Part shown: positions 52,065 to 61,395 of the stretch, piece after piece
How positions within the stretch are numbered: position 1 is the stretch's first letter
Layout of the letters: the number at the start of each line of letters is the position of its first letter
NCBI RefSeq assembly: GCF_024972735.1
Contig: NZ_CP087723.1
Span: 2,170,001-2,234,000 of the forward strand
Source: Halalkaliarchaeum sp. AArc-CO
GTDB lineage: Archaea; Halobacteriota; Halobacteria; Halobacteriales; Haloferacaceae
Length of the DNA: 64,000 bases
Direction: 5' to 3'
The notes under the pieces: model-generated
The model's database searches: none
Seen by the model: only the letters and a program-made list of their open reading frames with translations
Told to the model about the DNA's origin: nothing
Translations under genes and position numbers: made by a program

Positions 52065-53552
52065 ATGAACGACCCCGCTCTCGACGTGGTCGAGTTCGTG
52101 TTGACGGCTCACTGCTACACCGAGGACCGTCGACTCGAGGAGAGCGACCTACCGCCGCGGTTCCGCCAGGTGTTCTGGACGGACGGCGAGATCGAACGAC
52201 CGCTCCGCCCCACGGAGTCGACGACGACGACCGCCACCGGCGTCGAACGTCCCTGGGAGGCGATATCGGATCTCCTTTTCACTGGGCGCGAGGAGTTCTC
52301 CGGCGAGCTACAGCTCACGCAGCCGGAGATGGCGCTCGAGTGGTTTCTCAAACGGACCGACCCGGAGCGCCTCCGGACGAACCCGACGCTCGCTTCCGCC
52401 GCCGAGAAGTTCTTCGAGGATGGTGTCCCGGAGGAGGTCGGCCCCGACGTCACCGCGATTACCCACGAAGAGGCCCAGGAGAACGTCCGGCCGATCCAGG
52501 CCGACCGGGTGTGGATCGACTCACTGCTCGAGGAGTACTTCGACGAGGAGGAGGACGCCGAGATGCTGGATCTCGTCACCGTGAAAGCGCCCGAGGAAAT
52601 CGAAACCACCCTCGACGACCTGGTGTTGACCGAAGATCAGGAGGACGAGATCGCGAAGCTGGTACAGGCGATCGAACACCGGGACTACCTGGCGTCGATC
52701 GGCCTCCGAGAGATCGGCAAGCTGCTGTTCGTCGGCCCGCCCGGAACCGGAAAGACAACGATTTCCCGGGCGCTGGCCCACGAACTCGGCCTGCCGTTCG
52801 TCGAGGTCAAGCTCTCGATGATCACCTCCCAGTACCTCGGCGAAACCGCCAAAAACGTCGAGAAGACCTTCGAGGTCGCAAAGCGGCTCTCCCCGTGTAT
52901 TCTCTTCATCGACGAGTTCGACTCCGTGGCGAAGACCCGACGTAGCGACGAACACGCCGCGTTGAAACGCGCCGTGAACACCCTACTCAAGAGCATCGAC
53001 GAGGTGTCGCTGATCCGCGACGAGGTGCTTTTGATCGGCGCCACCAACCATCCAGACCAGCTTGACGCCGCCGCCTGGCGTCGGTTCGACGAGATCGTCA
53101 ACTTCCCGCGCCCCGACGAGGAGATGCGCCGGGACATCCTCGAAGTGATCACCCGGCAGATGGAAATCGCCTGCTTCGACCCCGAGGAAGTGGCGACCCG
53201 GACGGAGGGACTCACCGGCTCCGACCTCCGGATGGTGATGCGTGAGGCCGTCCTCGAGGCGCTGGTCGAGGGGCGTCGCGAACTGACCCAGGATGACGTC
53301 CTCGCGGCCGTCGAGGACTTCGAGGAACGCGACAACCTCAAGAATATGGACATGATCGAGGGCGAGGGGGCCGCGATCACCGGTGGCTCCGGCGATTCCG
53401 GGGGCGGAGACGACAACCACACCCACGATCACGACCACGATCACGACCACGATCACGATCACGACCACGATCACGATCACGATACGTCGAACGGGAGGGA
53501 GTCCGATACGAAGTCGTCGGCCGAACAGCGACAGGATCCGGCGCAGCACTAA
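52065..53552 (+). CDS. AAA-family ATPase with a C-terminal His-Asp repeat tail
   Basis: A 495-residue protein. The N-terminal 190 residues are novel and acidic. The AAA module has Walker A VGPPGTGKTTISRALA, Walker B CILFIDEFDSVA and sensor-1 IGATNHPDQLDAAA, followed by a helical lid. Residues 452-473 are HT plus ten HD repeats, a stretch likely to bind transition metals. It shares one base with the following metallo-beta-lactamase gene, suggesting co-translation. It may act as a metallochaperone or remodelling ATPase; no client is known. Confidence 0.85.
   Translation: MNDPALDVVEFVLTAHCYTEDRRLEESDLPPRFRQVFWTDGEIERPLRPTESTTTTATGVERPWEAISDLLFTGREEFSGELQLTQPEMALEWFLKRTDPERLRTNPTLASAAEKFFEDGVPEEVGPDVTAITHEEAQENVRPIQADRVWIDSLLEEYFDEEEDAEMLDLVTVKAPEEIETTLDDLVLTEDQEDEIAKLVQAIEHRDYLASIGLREIGKLLFVGPPGTGKTTISRALAHELGLPFVEVKLSMITSQYLGETAKNVEKTFEVAKRLSPCILFIDEFDSVAKTRRSDEHAALKRAVNTLLKSIDEVSLIRDEVLLIGATNHPDQLDAAAWRRFDEIVNFPRPDEEMRRDILEVITRQMEIACFDPEEVATRTEGLTGSDLRMVMREAVLEALVEGRRELTQDDVLAAVEDFEERDNLKNMDMIEGEGAAITGGSGDSGGGDDNHTHDHDHDHDHDHDHDHDHDHDTSNGRESDTKSSAEQRQDPAQH
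53418..53483 (+). repeat. His-Asp codon repeat
   Basis: 66 bp made of CAC-GAC/GAT codon pairs encode HT followed by ten HD dipeptides at the end of the AAA ATPase. The codons alternate GAC and GAT, so the DNA is not a perfect microsatellite, suggesting selection on the protein. Confidence 0.8.
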
Positions 53553-54391
53553 TGCGCGTCACGCTGCTTGGAACAGGTGACACGACCGGCACGCCGACGG
53601 TCGGATGCGACTGTGACACCTGCAGCGAGGCCCGCCGGCGAGGCGTGGCCAGAACCAGGTTTTCTGTCCACGTCGAAAACGAGCGAACCGGCGAGTCGCT
53701 GCTGGTCGACGTCAGCCCCGACTTCCGGACGCAGATGCTCCGTCAGGGGGTGACGCTCCCGGACGCCGCGATCGTCACCCACATCCACTTCGATCACCTC
53801 GACGGACTCGGCAACGTCTATCGGACCATCGACGACCTGGCGGTGCACGCCGCAAACGAGACGGATCCCGAAACGGGCGAAAGCGTAGCAGAAACCGTCG
53901 AACGGCGGTACGACTACCTCGCGAGGCGGCTCGAGGTCCACCACGAGACGCCCGGCGAACCGTTCCGGGCTGCGGGATTCGACGTCACGCTGGTTCCGGT
54001 GTCGCATCCCCCGCTTCTGTGTTACGGGCTCCGGATCGAAGAGCCCGTCGAGGACGGCGACGATCCGGCCGTGCTCGCGATCACCGGCGACACGAGTTAC
54101 GACATCCCCGAGGCGAGTCGCGCGGCGCTTTCGGGAGCGGACCTGTTGCTTGCCGACGCCATCGTTCCGGCGAGTTCCTGTGTCCATCATCCGATCGGCG
54201 GAAACCACCACGACGACAACGGGGTCCCCAGGACCTTCGGAACCAAACACATGACCCGAGAGGGCGCACTCCAGCTGGCCGAGGAGCTGAACGCCGACAG
54301 GCTCCGACTCGTCCACATCGCCCACTTTTACCCCGCAGACGAGGCGTTCGAGGAGCCGCTGGCCGTCGACGGCGAACGGTACGAGCTGTGA
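53552..54391 (+). CDS. MBL-fold metallohydrolase (PhnP/RNase Z-like)
   Basis: A 279-residue metallo-beta-lactamase-fold protein. The zinc motif is VTHIHFDHLDGLGN, with later His residues in CVHHPIGGNHHDD and an Asp/His pair in VHIAHFYPAD. CDCDTCSEARRRGV near the N-terminus resembles PhnP-type phosphodiesterases. The start shares one base (TAATG) with the AAA ATPase stop, implying a shared function with that His-rich-tail protein. The substrate is unknown. Confidence 0.82.
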   Translation: MRVTLLGTGDTTGTPTVGCDCDTCSEARRRGVARTRFSVHVENERTGESLLVDVSPDFRTQMLRQGVTLPDAAIVTHIHFDHLDGLGNVYRTIDDLAVHAANETDPETGESVAETVERRYDYLARRLEVHHETPGEPFRAAGFDVTLVPVSHPPLLCYGLRIEEPVEDGDDPAVLAITGDTSYDIPEASRAALSGADLLLADAIVPASSCVHHPIGGNHHDDNGVPRTFGTKHMTREGALQLAEELNADRLRLVHIAHFYPADEAFEEPLAVDGERYEL

Positions 54392-54421
54392 GACGGCCGA
54401 CAGCGCCGTCGAAACGCGGGC

Positions 54422-56278
54422 TCAAACGAAAAACACCAGCATACCGAGCAGGAACGTCACGAGCCCGTAGATCGGGACGGCGACGAACGCGAAGACGACG
54501 TGGACGATCGCCCACTCGCGTTTGATCCGGTCTGCCGGGCGATCCAGCGCCGTCTCGTGTGCCGGCAGCCAGCGATAGGCGATCACCGCCCACGGGCCGC
54601 CGATCGCAAGCGCCGCAACCACCGGCGGCCAGAGGAACAACGCCCCGACGAGCAGTGGCCCGGAAACCCCACCGAGTGGGCCGAACAGACGGGGGAGTCC
54701 GAGCTGGATGGCCAAAAACAGCGCCCCGAAGACGGTCGAAAGCGCGACGCCCGCAAGGAAGTGAGCGAACACGGCGTCCCGTCCCGTAACCGTCTCGATC
54801 GGCCGGCGGCGGAGTTTTCCCGCAAAGATCGTGGGCGGGAGCCGCGAGTAGTTGCCCAGCCGGATCAGCCCCCACGTGAGGCCGGCCGCGACGAGGCCGC
54901 CGAGCAGGCCGCCGACGGCACCGAAGCTGGTCATCCCGAGTTCGGCGTTGTCCCTGAGCCATCGCACCAAGTCGACGACGCCGCCTTCCCTGGCGTCGGC
55001 GCCCTCCGAAAGCGCCTGCGTCGTTCTGACCATGTGGGTCGCGTAGACGGTGTCGCCGACGACAGCGAGTTCGTTGTCGGTGCCACCGTACGGATCGCCG
55101 GGGCGGTGCTGCCACGCGAGGGTACCCGACTCGCGATCGATCGCGTAGATCGCGTCGCTGTCGGAGATGTACACGTGCTCGCTGCCGACCGTCGGCGGGG
55201 ATCGCGGATCGTCGACGCTCCACTCGGTCCAGACGACCTCGCCGGCGTCGGTGTCGAATGCCGCCACGCCGGCCGGCTCCTCGTAGCCCGTGCTCGTCGG
55301 GTAGTACAGGGTTCCGTCGGCGTACGCCATCGGCGTGTCGTAGTGGACGTCGACGTCGTACTCCGCGCGGATCTCCCCGGAGTCGGGGTCGATTGCATAG
55401 AGGTGCTCGCTCGTGTGCGTGTACAGGGTAGCGTCGGCCAAAAGGAGGTGACGCGTGTACCGATCGACCGACTGCGTCCAGCGGAGTTCCTCCGTCTCAC
55501 GATCGAACGCGTGTAAAACCGTCGGATCCTCGTGGGTCCGCTGTTCCCCGCCCAGCGAGTAGACTGCGTCGTCGGTCACCACCGGGAGACCGGCCTGCCC
55601 CTCGTGGGTGACCCGCCACAGGTCTGGCCAGTCGCCATCCGCCGGCGTCGGATCGACGCCGAGTATCACCCGTTCCCCGTTGTCGGTCCCGGCGATTGCG
55701 ACGGTGCCGTCGTCGGCTACGGTCGGCGACTCCGTCACGTCGAAGCCGAGTTCGTACTCCCACTCGATCGCCCCCGTCTCCCTGTCGACGGCCACCAGCG
55801 TGTCTTTCATCTCCCACCCGCCGTGAACTGCGAGCACGTGGGTTTCGGTCACCGCGGGCGTCGTCCAGACGCCACCCTCCAGTTCGGTCTGCCACTGGAC
55901 GCTCCCCGACTCGGCGTCCAGCGCGATCAGGTCACCGTGCCGATTGCCGGTGTAGAGCGTGCCGTCGGAAACGGCGGGGCCGCCGCCTGTCGCCCCGGTC
56001 CGAACGATCCAGGCCGGCCCGACGTCGGCTGCCGGGCCGGGCGCTCCCGGATTCGCGCCTGTCAGCGCGGGATCGGCGCGCACGGACGGCCAGTCGCTAC
56101 CGGGAGACGAGTCCGTCTGGGCCACAGCCCCGTCGATCGCCCCCGAATCGACAGGAGTAACTCCGGCACCGATCGCCCCGACGGCGAAGGCCACGAGGAG
56201 TACCGCGAAGACGAATCCGACCACGATCGCCGCAATGCGCCACGGGAACCGCGCCCCTCGTGTCGGTTCAGTAACCAT
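54422..56278 (-). CDS. PQQ-like beta-propeller membrane protein
   Basis: A 618-residue protein. Residues 13-38 are a membrane anchor. A beta-propeller of about six or seven blades follows (DGTLYTGNRHGDLIALDAES, LYAIDPDSGEIRAEYDVDVH, IYAIDRESGTLAWQHRPGD). Five or six helices close the C-terminus (about 440-618). No PQQ or heme ligand is obvious, so it is more likely a scaffold or sensor than a dehydrogenase. It lies downstream of the PGF-CTERM protein gene on the same strand. Confidence 0.78.
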   Translation of the reverse strand: MVTEPTRGARFPWRIAAIVVGFVFAVLLVAFAVGAIGAGVTPVDSGAIDGAVAQTDSSPGSDWPSVRADPALTGANPGAPGPAADVGPAWIVRTGATGGGPAVSDGTLYTGNRHGDLIALDAESGSVQWQTELEGGVWTTPAVTETHVLAVHGGWEMKDTLVAVDRETGAIEWEYELGFDVTESPTVADDGTVAIAGTDNGERVILGVDPTPADGDWPDLWRVTHEGQAGLPVVTDDAVYSLGGEQRTHEDPTVLHAFDRETEELRWTQSVDRYTRHLLLADATLYTHTSEHLYAIDPDSGEIRAEYDVDVHYDTPMAYADGTLYYPTSTGYEEPAGVAAFDTDAGEVVWTEWSVDDPRSPPTVGSEHVYISDSDAIYAIDRESGTLAWQHRPGDPYGGTDNELAVVGDTVYATHMVRTTQALSEGADAREGGVVDLVRWLRDNAELGMTSFGAVGGLLGGLVAAGLTWGLIRLGNYSRLPPTIFAGKLRRRPIETVTGRDAVFAHFLAGVALSTVFGALFLAIQLGLPRLFGPLGGVSGPLLVGALFLWPPVVAALAIGGPWAVIAYRWLPAHETALDRPADRIKREWAIVHVVFAFVAVPIYGLVTFLLGMLVFFV

Positions 56279-56365
56279 ACTGGAACGTCTCGACGAAAGA
56301 CCTTAGCTATGCTGTCTTCCTGGACGTCGTCGATCAGCGTTCGGCTCCGATCTGGAGCGCCCGGA

Positions 56366-58516
56366 TCATCGACGTCGCGCGAGGAGAGCGACCAGCGCCA
56401 CGACGAGAGCAACCACCGCGGTCGCCGGACCGAACCCGGGCGTCCGGACAGAGGTTTCGTCGGCGTCAGTCGGGGTCGCAGGCTCGGTCGGCGTCTGCGT
56501 CGGGGTTGCCGACGGTGAAACCACGATCGTTTGCGAGCGATCGCCGACCTGAACCGTCACCTCGCCGTCGCGTTCGGGCTGGATCGTCCATTCGAGGGTC
56601 TCCTTCCCGTCGACGTCGAGGATCACCTCCATGGGGTCGCGCTCGTCGCCGTCGACGGCGACCGGGAACGTCCCTCGGGCGGGCACTCTGCCGTCGTTGC
56701 GGACGGTCGCGGTGACGGTCGTCGTCTCGCCGAGTGTGAGTTCCGCCGGCGAAACGCCGACGTCGACGACCGTCGGCTCGGCCGGTTCCCCAACGACCAC
56801 GGAGAGTCGCTCCCCGCCGACGTTGATCTGGTGTTCTCCAGGGCCACCGAACTCCCGTTCGAACCGCTCGATCGTGGTCTCGCCGGCGCCGATCCTGCCG
56901 TCGCGGCTGTCGACCACCCTGCCGTCGACGACCATCGTGAGATCGTACTCGCCGGCGGTGCCGCCGGTGTTTTCGATCTCGACGGCGATCTCGAGCGTCT
57001 CGTCGGTCACGAGTTCCACGGGTTCTCCGGCCACCGGCCGGTCGCGGTAGGGGCCCGCGACGCGGACGGCCTCCTCGCCCGCGATCGAGTAGCTGATTCT
57101 GGCAGGCAGCTGTCCGAACGCCCCGTCGTGGGCCTCCCGGTCCCAGGCGGCTGGCACTGCCTCCGTCGTCGTGTACCGGCCGGCCTCTTCGGCGACAGTG
57201 CTGCCGCCTGCGTCGTTTACGAGGCTCAGAAACGTTCCCCCGTCGACGGGCTCGTCTCGCGCGTTCAACTCGCGGAACACAGTTGCGAGTGTCGCCTCCC
57301 CGTCGGTCGACAGCCGAATCTGTCGATCGATCTCTCCCGCGACCAGCGCACCCTTGGTGTAGTCGGCGTTGTTCCGCCAGGTGGCGGGCTCTGAAAGTAC
57401 GGACTCCGCCTGGGGGGAGCGCTCGCCGCGGGCCAGGACCCGCCGGAAGTCGTCGAAGTCGACGTCACCCCGTTGGAGCGTGAGCAGGGCGGCGTAGTAG
57501 GTGGCCGAGGCTTCGGTGAACCACCGTGTGCTCCCGTCGGTCCGGTACCCCTGCCTGGAGTGGACGTACTCGTGGACCCAGACGTTCTGCGGATCGTCGA
57601 GGCGTTCGAAGTCCCGGACCCACATGTCGGCCGGGCCGGTCTGGAGCCCCCGCACCGCCCACGCGACGTCGTCGGTCGGCGCGGCGACGACGAACACCGA
57701 CGGGTCGCGGCTACCCACCCGAAGAGCGTCGGAGCTGTCGGCGAACACCTCGAGGATCTCCTCGGGAGGCTCCTCCAGCTGTGCGGCGTCGGGAACGACG
57801 AGCCGGAACCGCTGGCCGTGAGCCTCTCGGACGTGCTCGTCGTACGGGCCCAGATACGCCACGACGTCGCCTGCGGCACCGTCCCCGTCGACAGCGTGTT
57901 CCCGGTTGAGCCGGACAGTTTCGCCGCGCCATCCCCAGCCGACCCGAAGGTTCGGCACGCGAACCAGCCCCCACTCGCCGGTGTCGACGAAGAGGTACTC
58001 CCCGTCACCGGCGAGCGGCCCCGGCTCGCTCGTCCGGTTTGCCTCCATCCGGTACTGCAGGTGCGGCTCCTCGGTCGAGCCGTCCCACTCGTAGGTACGG
58101 GTGCGCTCCCCTGCGGTGTCGAAGCCGTTCGCCTCGACCGACGTCGCCTCCTCGGGGAGCGTCACCTCCAGGCGGGTCACCCGGTCCGGGATCGTCACGC
58201 GGGTGGTCGCGCCGTACTCCCCGGCGGGTTCGACCCGCCGGAGTTCGGTCCGCATCGCGAGGTCGTCGTTCGTCGACCGGACGGGTGCCGTTATCCCCTC
58301 GTCCCCGTCGACGACGGCACCACCGTCGTCCGGGGCGGTGTCGACGACGGCGTCGAAGCCGCCCTCGTCGGCGATTCCGTGGGAGCTCTCCAGGGCAAGC
58401 CCGTGAGCGCCCGCACCCGTATCGACCGATCCGACCCCGGCGACGACACCGACCCCCCCGAGAACGAACGCGACGAGGAAAAGCGCAACGAGCCAGCCCG
58501 GCGGGATCGGACGCAT
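56366..58516 (-). CDS. Secreted metalloprotease-like protein with PGF-CTERM anchor
   Basis: A 716-residue protein. The N-terminal hydrophobic segment (WLVALFLVAFVLGGVGVVAG) is a signal. The middle has the gluzincin motif HEYVH in WVHEYVHSRQGYRTDGS, with a downstream Glu in WFTEASATYYA. CARDB/Ig-like repeats follow (about 500-650). The C-terminus is Thr/Pro-rich, then TPGFGPATAVVALVVALVAL and RRR, a PGF-CTERM signal cut by archaeosortase and linked to lipid. I start at ATG 58516; longer frames add non-family residues. Substrate unknown. Confidence 0.8.
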   Translation of the reverse strand: MRPIPPGWLVALFLVAFVLGGVGVVAGVGSVDTGAGAHGLALESSHGIADEGGFDAVVDTAPDDGGAVVDGDEGITAPVRSTNDDLAMRTELRRVEPAGEYGATTRVTIPDRVTRLEVTLPEEATSVEANGFDTAGERTRTYEWDGSTEEPHLQYRMEANRTSEPGPLAGDGEYLFVDTGEWGLVRVPNLRVGWGWRGETVRLNREHAVDGDGAAGDVVAYLGPYDEHVREAHGQRFRLVVPDAAQLEEPPEEILEVFADSSDALRVGSRDPSVFVVAAPTDDVAWAVRGLQTGPADMWVRDFERLDDPQNVWVHEYVHSRQGYRTDGSTRWFTEASATYYAALLTLQRGDVDFDDFRRVLARGERSPQAESVLSEPATWRNNADYTKGALVAGEIDRQIRLSTDGEATLATVFRELNARDEPVDGGTFLSLVNDAGGSTVAEEAGRYTTTEAVPAAWDREAHDGAFGQLPARISYSIAGEEAVRVAGPYRDRPVAGEPVELVTDETLEIAVEIENTGGTAGEYDLTMVVDGRVVDSRDGRIGAGETTIERFEREFGGPGEHQINVGGERLSVVVGEPAEPTVVDVGVSPAELTLGETTTVTATVRNDGRVPARGTFPVAVDGDERDPMEVILDVDGKETLEWTIQPERDGEVTVQVGDRSQTIVVSPSATPTQTPTEPATPTDADETSVRTPGFGPATAVVALVVALVALLARRR

Positions 58517-58568
58517 GCCCCGAACACGGACGCGGAGACTTATAAGCCCCCTCGCCTGAACCGGAGCC

Positions 58569-59009
58569 ATGGAGGAAACTGGCTCCGGCGCCGAACCGCT
58601 GATCGAGCGCGCCCGGGAGGCGCTCGCGAACGCACACGTCCCCTATTCGGAGTACCGGGTCGGCGCGGCGCTGGAAACGACAGACGGTGCGGTGTACACC
58701 GGTTGCAACATCGAGAACGCGAACTACTCGAACAGCCTCCACGCCGAGGAGGTCGCACTCGCAGCCGCGGTGAGCGACGGCCACACCGACTTCAACAGGA
58801 TCGCGGTGGCCTCGAGCGCCCGGGACGGGGTCACCCCCTGTGGAATGTGTCGCCAGACGCTCGCGGAGTTTTGCGACGAGTCGTTTTCGGTGCTGTGCGA
58901 CGAGGGCGACGGGGAGCCGAAAAGCGAGTACACGCTGGGCGAGCTGCTACCGAACACCATCTCACAGGACACCCTCGAGGCGGCGAGCGAAACCGACGAC
59001 GACCGCTAA
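58569..59009 (+). CDS. cdd: Cytidine deaminase
   Basis: A 146-residue pyrimidine-salvage enzyme converting cytidine and deoxycytidine to uridine forms. The zinc and proton-shuttle motif is LHAEEVALAAAV, and the second ligand pair is TPCGMCRQTLAEF. N-terminal YSEYRVGAALETTDG and VYTGCNIENANYSNS bind the ribose. It is shorter than E. coli enzymes and typical of the tetrameric class. Its stop overlaps the convergent gnd gene by 4 bp. Confidence 0.95.
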   Translation: MEETGSGAEPLIERAREALANAHVPYSEYRVGAALETTDGAVYTGCNIENANYSNSLHAEEVALAAAVSDGHTDFNRIAVASSARDGVTPCGMCRQTLAEFCDESFSVLCDEGDGEPKSEYTLGELLPNTISQDTLEAASETDDDR

Positions 59010-59905
59010 CCGTCCCGCCGTGCGACCTCGTGCCGGCCGAAGCCGTACCGCAGCCGGTTTGCGAGGCGGCGGGAGAACCGGGCGTCCGCCCGGGAGCCGA
59101 ACCGCTCGGAAAGCGCGGTGTAGATCAGCGGCAGCGGCACCTCCTGTTCCAGCGACTCCTGGACCGTCCAGGTGCCCGTCGAGCCGCCGGCGACGTGGTC
59201 GGCGACGTCCCCCAGGTCGCTCCCTTCCTCGCGAAACGCCTCCTCGCACAGCTCCAGCAGCCACGACCGGATCACCGCGCCGTTGTTCCAGGTCCGGGCG
59301 ACCGCCTCGAGATCCAGATCGTATCGCCCTTCCTGGAGGAGTTCGAATCCTTCGCCGTACGCCTGCATCAGCGCGTACTCGACTCCGTTGTGGACCATCT
59401 TCACGTAGTGACCGGATCCCGACTCGCCCATGCGATTGTGTCCTTCGGTACCGGTCGCGACCGCGTCGAACGCCGGGACGAGTTCCTCGTAGGCCCACGC
59501 GGGACCGCCGACCATGAGCGAAAACCCCAGCTCCGCACCCGCCGGACCACCGGAGGTACCACAGTCGAGATACGCCGCGTCCGTCGACTGCGCGCGGCGG
59601 ACCGACGCCTCGAAGTGGGAGTTGCCGCCGTCGACGACGACGTCCTCGTCGGTAAGGTGCGGCTCCAGTTCCGCCAGCGTTTCGTCGACCGGATCGCCCG
59701 CAGGTACCATCAGCCAGATCCGTTTCGGCTCCGCGAGGCGATCACAGAGCTCCGCGACCGAGTCGGCGGGAGTCGCCCCCAGCTCCGCGGCCGCAGCGGT
59801 CGCCTCCGGCGAAACGTCGTACGCAACAACCTCGTGTCCCGCGTCCAGCAGCCGATCGACGACGATCTGTCCCATGCGTCCGAGTCCGATGACGCCCAGT
59901 TCCAT
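59006..59905 (-). CDS. gnd: 6-phosphogluconate dehydrogenase (decarboxylating, short form)
   Basis: A 299-residue NAD(P)-dependent enzyme yielding ribulose-5-phosphate. The dinucleotide motif is VIGLGRMGQIVVDRLLDAGH, in part GLGRMGQIVVDRLL; the catalytic segment is CGTSGGPAGAELGFSLMVGG (20 residues), and KMVHNGVEYALMQAYGEG contains the catalytic Lys and Asn. The short form is the type used in haloarchaeal oxidative pentose-phosphate metabolism. It is divergent from msrA. Confidence 0.92.
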   Translation of the reverse strand: MELGVIGLGRMGQIVVDRLLDAGHEVVAYDVSPEATAAAAELGATPADSVAELCDRLAEPKRIWLMVPAGDPVDETLAELEPHLTDEDVVVDGGNSHFEASVRRAQSTDAAYLDCGTSGGPAGAELGFSLMVGGPAWAYEELVPAFDAVATGTEGHNRMGESGSGHYVKMVHNGVEYALMQAYGEGFELLQEGRYDLDLEAVARTWNNGAVIRSWLLELCEEAFREEGSDLGDVADHVAGGSTGTWTVQESLEQEVPLPLIYTALSERFGSRADARFSRRLANRLRYGFGRHEVARRDG

Positions 59906-59999
59906 ATCGGAGGCTCACCGTCCGGGCGGTAAGCCGTTGCGGTCTGGTGTCGCAGCATGGCACGCGCCATTCATGTCCCTCGAGTCCCAAGGAAAGCCG

Positions 60000-60536
60000 A
60001 TGAGCGATTCACTCGAAACTGCGACGTTCGGCGGGGGCTGCTTCTGGTGCATCGAGGCCGCCTTCGAAGAACTCGCCGGCGTCGAAACCGTCACCTCCGG
60101 CTACGCCGGCGGACACACCGAGGATCCCACCTACGAGGAAGTCTGTACGGGGAACACCGGCCACGCCGAGGTGGTGCAGGTGGAGTACGACCCCGACGTG
60201 ATCGACTACCAGGAACTGATCGAGGTGTTCTTCACCGTTCACGACCCGACGCAGTTGAACCGCCAGGGGCCCGACGTCGGCACTCAGTACCGGTCGATCG
60301 TGCTGTACCACGACGACACCCAGCGTCGAATCGCCGAGGAGTTCGTCGACGCGCTCGACCGGGTGTACGACGACGACGTCGTGACCGAACTCGAGCCCAT
60401 CGAAACGTTCTACCGGGCCGAAGAGAAGCATCAGAACTACTTCGCGAAGAATCCGAACGACGCCTACTGTACGTTCCACGCACAGCCCAAAGTAGAGAAA
60501 GTGCGGGAAAAGTTCGACGCAAAACCCGCGAACTGA
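60000..60536 (+). CDS. msrA: Peptide methionine sulfoxide reductase A
   Basis: A 178-residue enzyme repairing S-methionine sulfoxides. The active motif GGGCFWCIEAAF carries the catalytic Cys, and GYAGGHTEDPTYEEVCTGNT and HDPTQLNRQGPDVGTQYRS are conserved. I prefer ATG 60000 (MSDSLETATFGGG) although ATG 59973 is also in frame. The 3' end abuts the nested palindrome at 60536-60617, which may terminate transcription. Confidence 0.92.
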   Translation: MSDSLETATFGGGCFWCIEAAFEELAGVETVTSGYAGGHTEDPTYEEVCTGNTGHAEVVQVEYDPDVIDYQELIEVFFTVHDPTQLNRQGPDVGTQYRSIVLYHDDTQRRIAEEFVDALDRVYDDDVVTELEPIETFYRAEEKHQNYFAKNPNDAYCTFHAQPKVEKVREKFDAKPAN

Positions 60537-60617
60537 TACTGATTATTCTCGGCCGTAACCGGACGATCGGCGGGCCGGGTAGCCGATCGACCGGTAAATC
60601 ACTACAATAATCAGTAT
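60536..60617. repeat. 82-bp nested inverted repeat between convergent msrA and SRPBCC genes
   Basis: ATACTGATTATT (60536-60547) and AATAATCAGTAT (60606-60617) are perfect 12-bp inverted arms. Inside them CCGGACGATCGGC (60559-60571) and GCCGATCGACCGG (60582-60594) pair at 12 of 13 positions around the same centre (60576.5). The element begins at the last base of the msrA stop codon. It may be a bidirectional terminator, a structured RNA or a miniature mobile element remnant. Confidence 0.85.
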
Positions 60618-60650
60618 GAGCCCGTCGAAGTCGGTGGCGCACCAGGTCGC

Positions 60651-61220
60651 CTACAGCCGCTGTGAGTCGACGTGTACGTCGAGTTCGACCGCGCGAGGTT
60701 TTCCTTCGAGATCGGCGACCGCACGGGAGACGATCCGTTCGGCCTCCCGTTGGATCCGGGGGAGCACCTTCGAGAGCACCCAGTCGAAGGAGACCAGTTC
60801 CGGGAGGTCGAACACGCCCGCACGGGCGGAGTCCGGGTCGAAAAACACCTGGAACGTCACCTCGCAGGCTTCCCCTTCCGGGTTGCCGGAGACGGCCGCC
60901 GCGTCGGTTTTCAACGTCTCCCCGGGATCCAGCTCAAGGGGATCGACGTGCCAGTAGCCGTACGCGTCGATGTCCTTCGTGAGTCGCCAGTCGATCCGGT
61001 CCGGCGGATCGACGTCGGTTACCTTCGAGTGGGCGGTGTAGGACAGCTGCCACCACGAGAACGTGAGACCGTAGCGGGTTCCCGGACCGCCGTCACCCTC
61101 GTACGTTTCGACTGTTTCGAGGTACTGTGAATATTCCGCGTATCCGGGGAAGTCAAGCAAAAACTCGAACGCCTCCTCCCGGGGCACGTACACGACTGCG
61201 GAGACGCGAATTTCGTCCAC
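60651..61220 (-). CDS. SRPBCC (START/coenzyme Q-binding-like) family protein
   Basis: A 189-residue protein with the helix-grip fold: MDEIRVSAVVYVPREEAFEF begins the first strand, FLLDFPGYAEYSQYLETVET is the first helix region and WYWHVDPLELDPG-like DPLELDPGETLKTDAAAV lies mid-protein. The C-terminal helix (LPRIQREAERIVSRAVADLE) closes the cavity. It probably binds a lipid or hydrophobic ligand. It is divergent from hflX. Function unknown. Confidence 0.8.
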   Translation of the reverse strand: MDEIRVSAVVYVPREEAFEFLLDFPGYAEYSQYLETVETYEGDGGPGTRYGLTFSWWQLSYTAHSKVTDVDPPDRIDWRLTKDIDAYGYWHVDPLELDPGETLKTDAAAVSGNPEGEACEVTFQVFFDPDSARAGVFDLPELVSFDWVLSKVLPRIQREAERIVSRAVADLEGKPRAVELDVHVDSQRL

Positions 61221-61395
61221 GGTGGCCGAGTTATTCGTCGAAGGTTAAAAACACCCGTGGCCAGACAGCGTTCGACCGACCCGGAGACGCACTCGCGCTC
61301 GGACGGGTTTAAGGTGATCCGGTACCAAATTCGGGGCGAACAGTGCTGTACACCCGTAGACACCCGAGCGTCCCGACACGCCAGGACACCGACGC

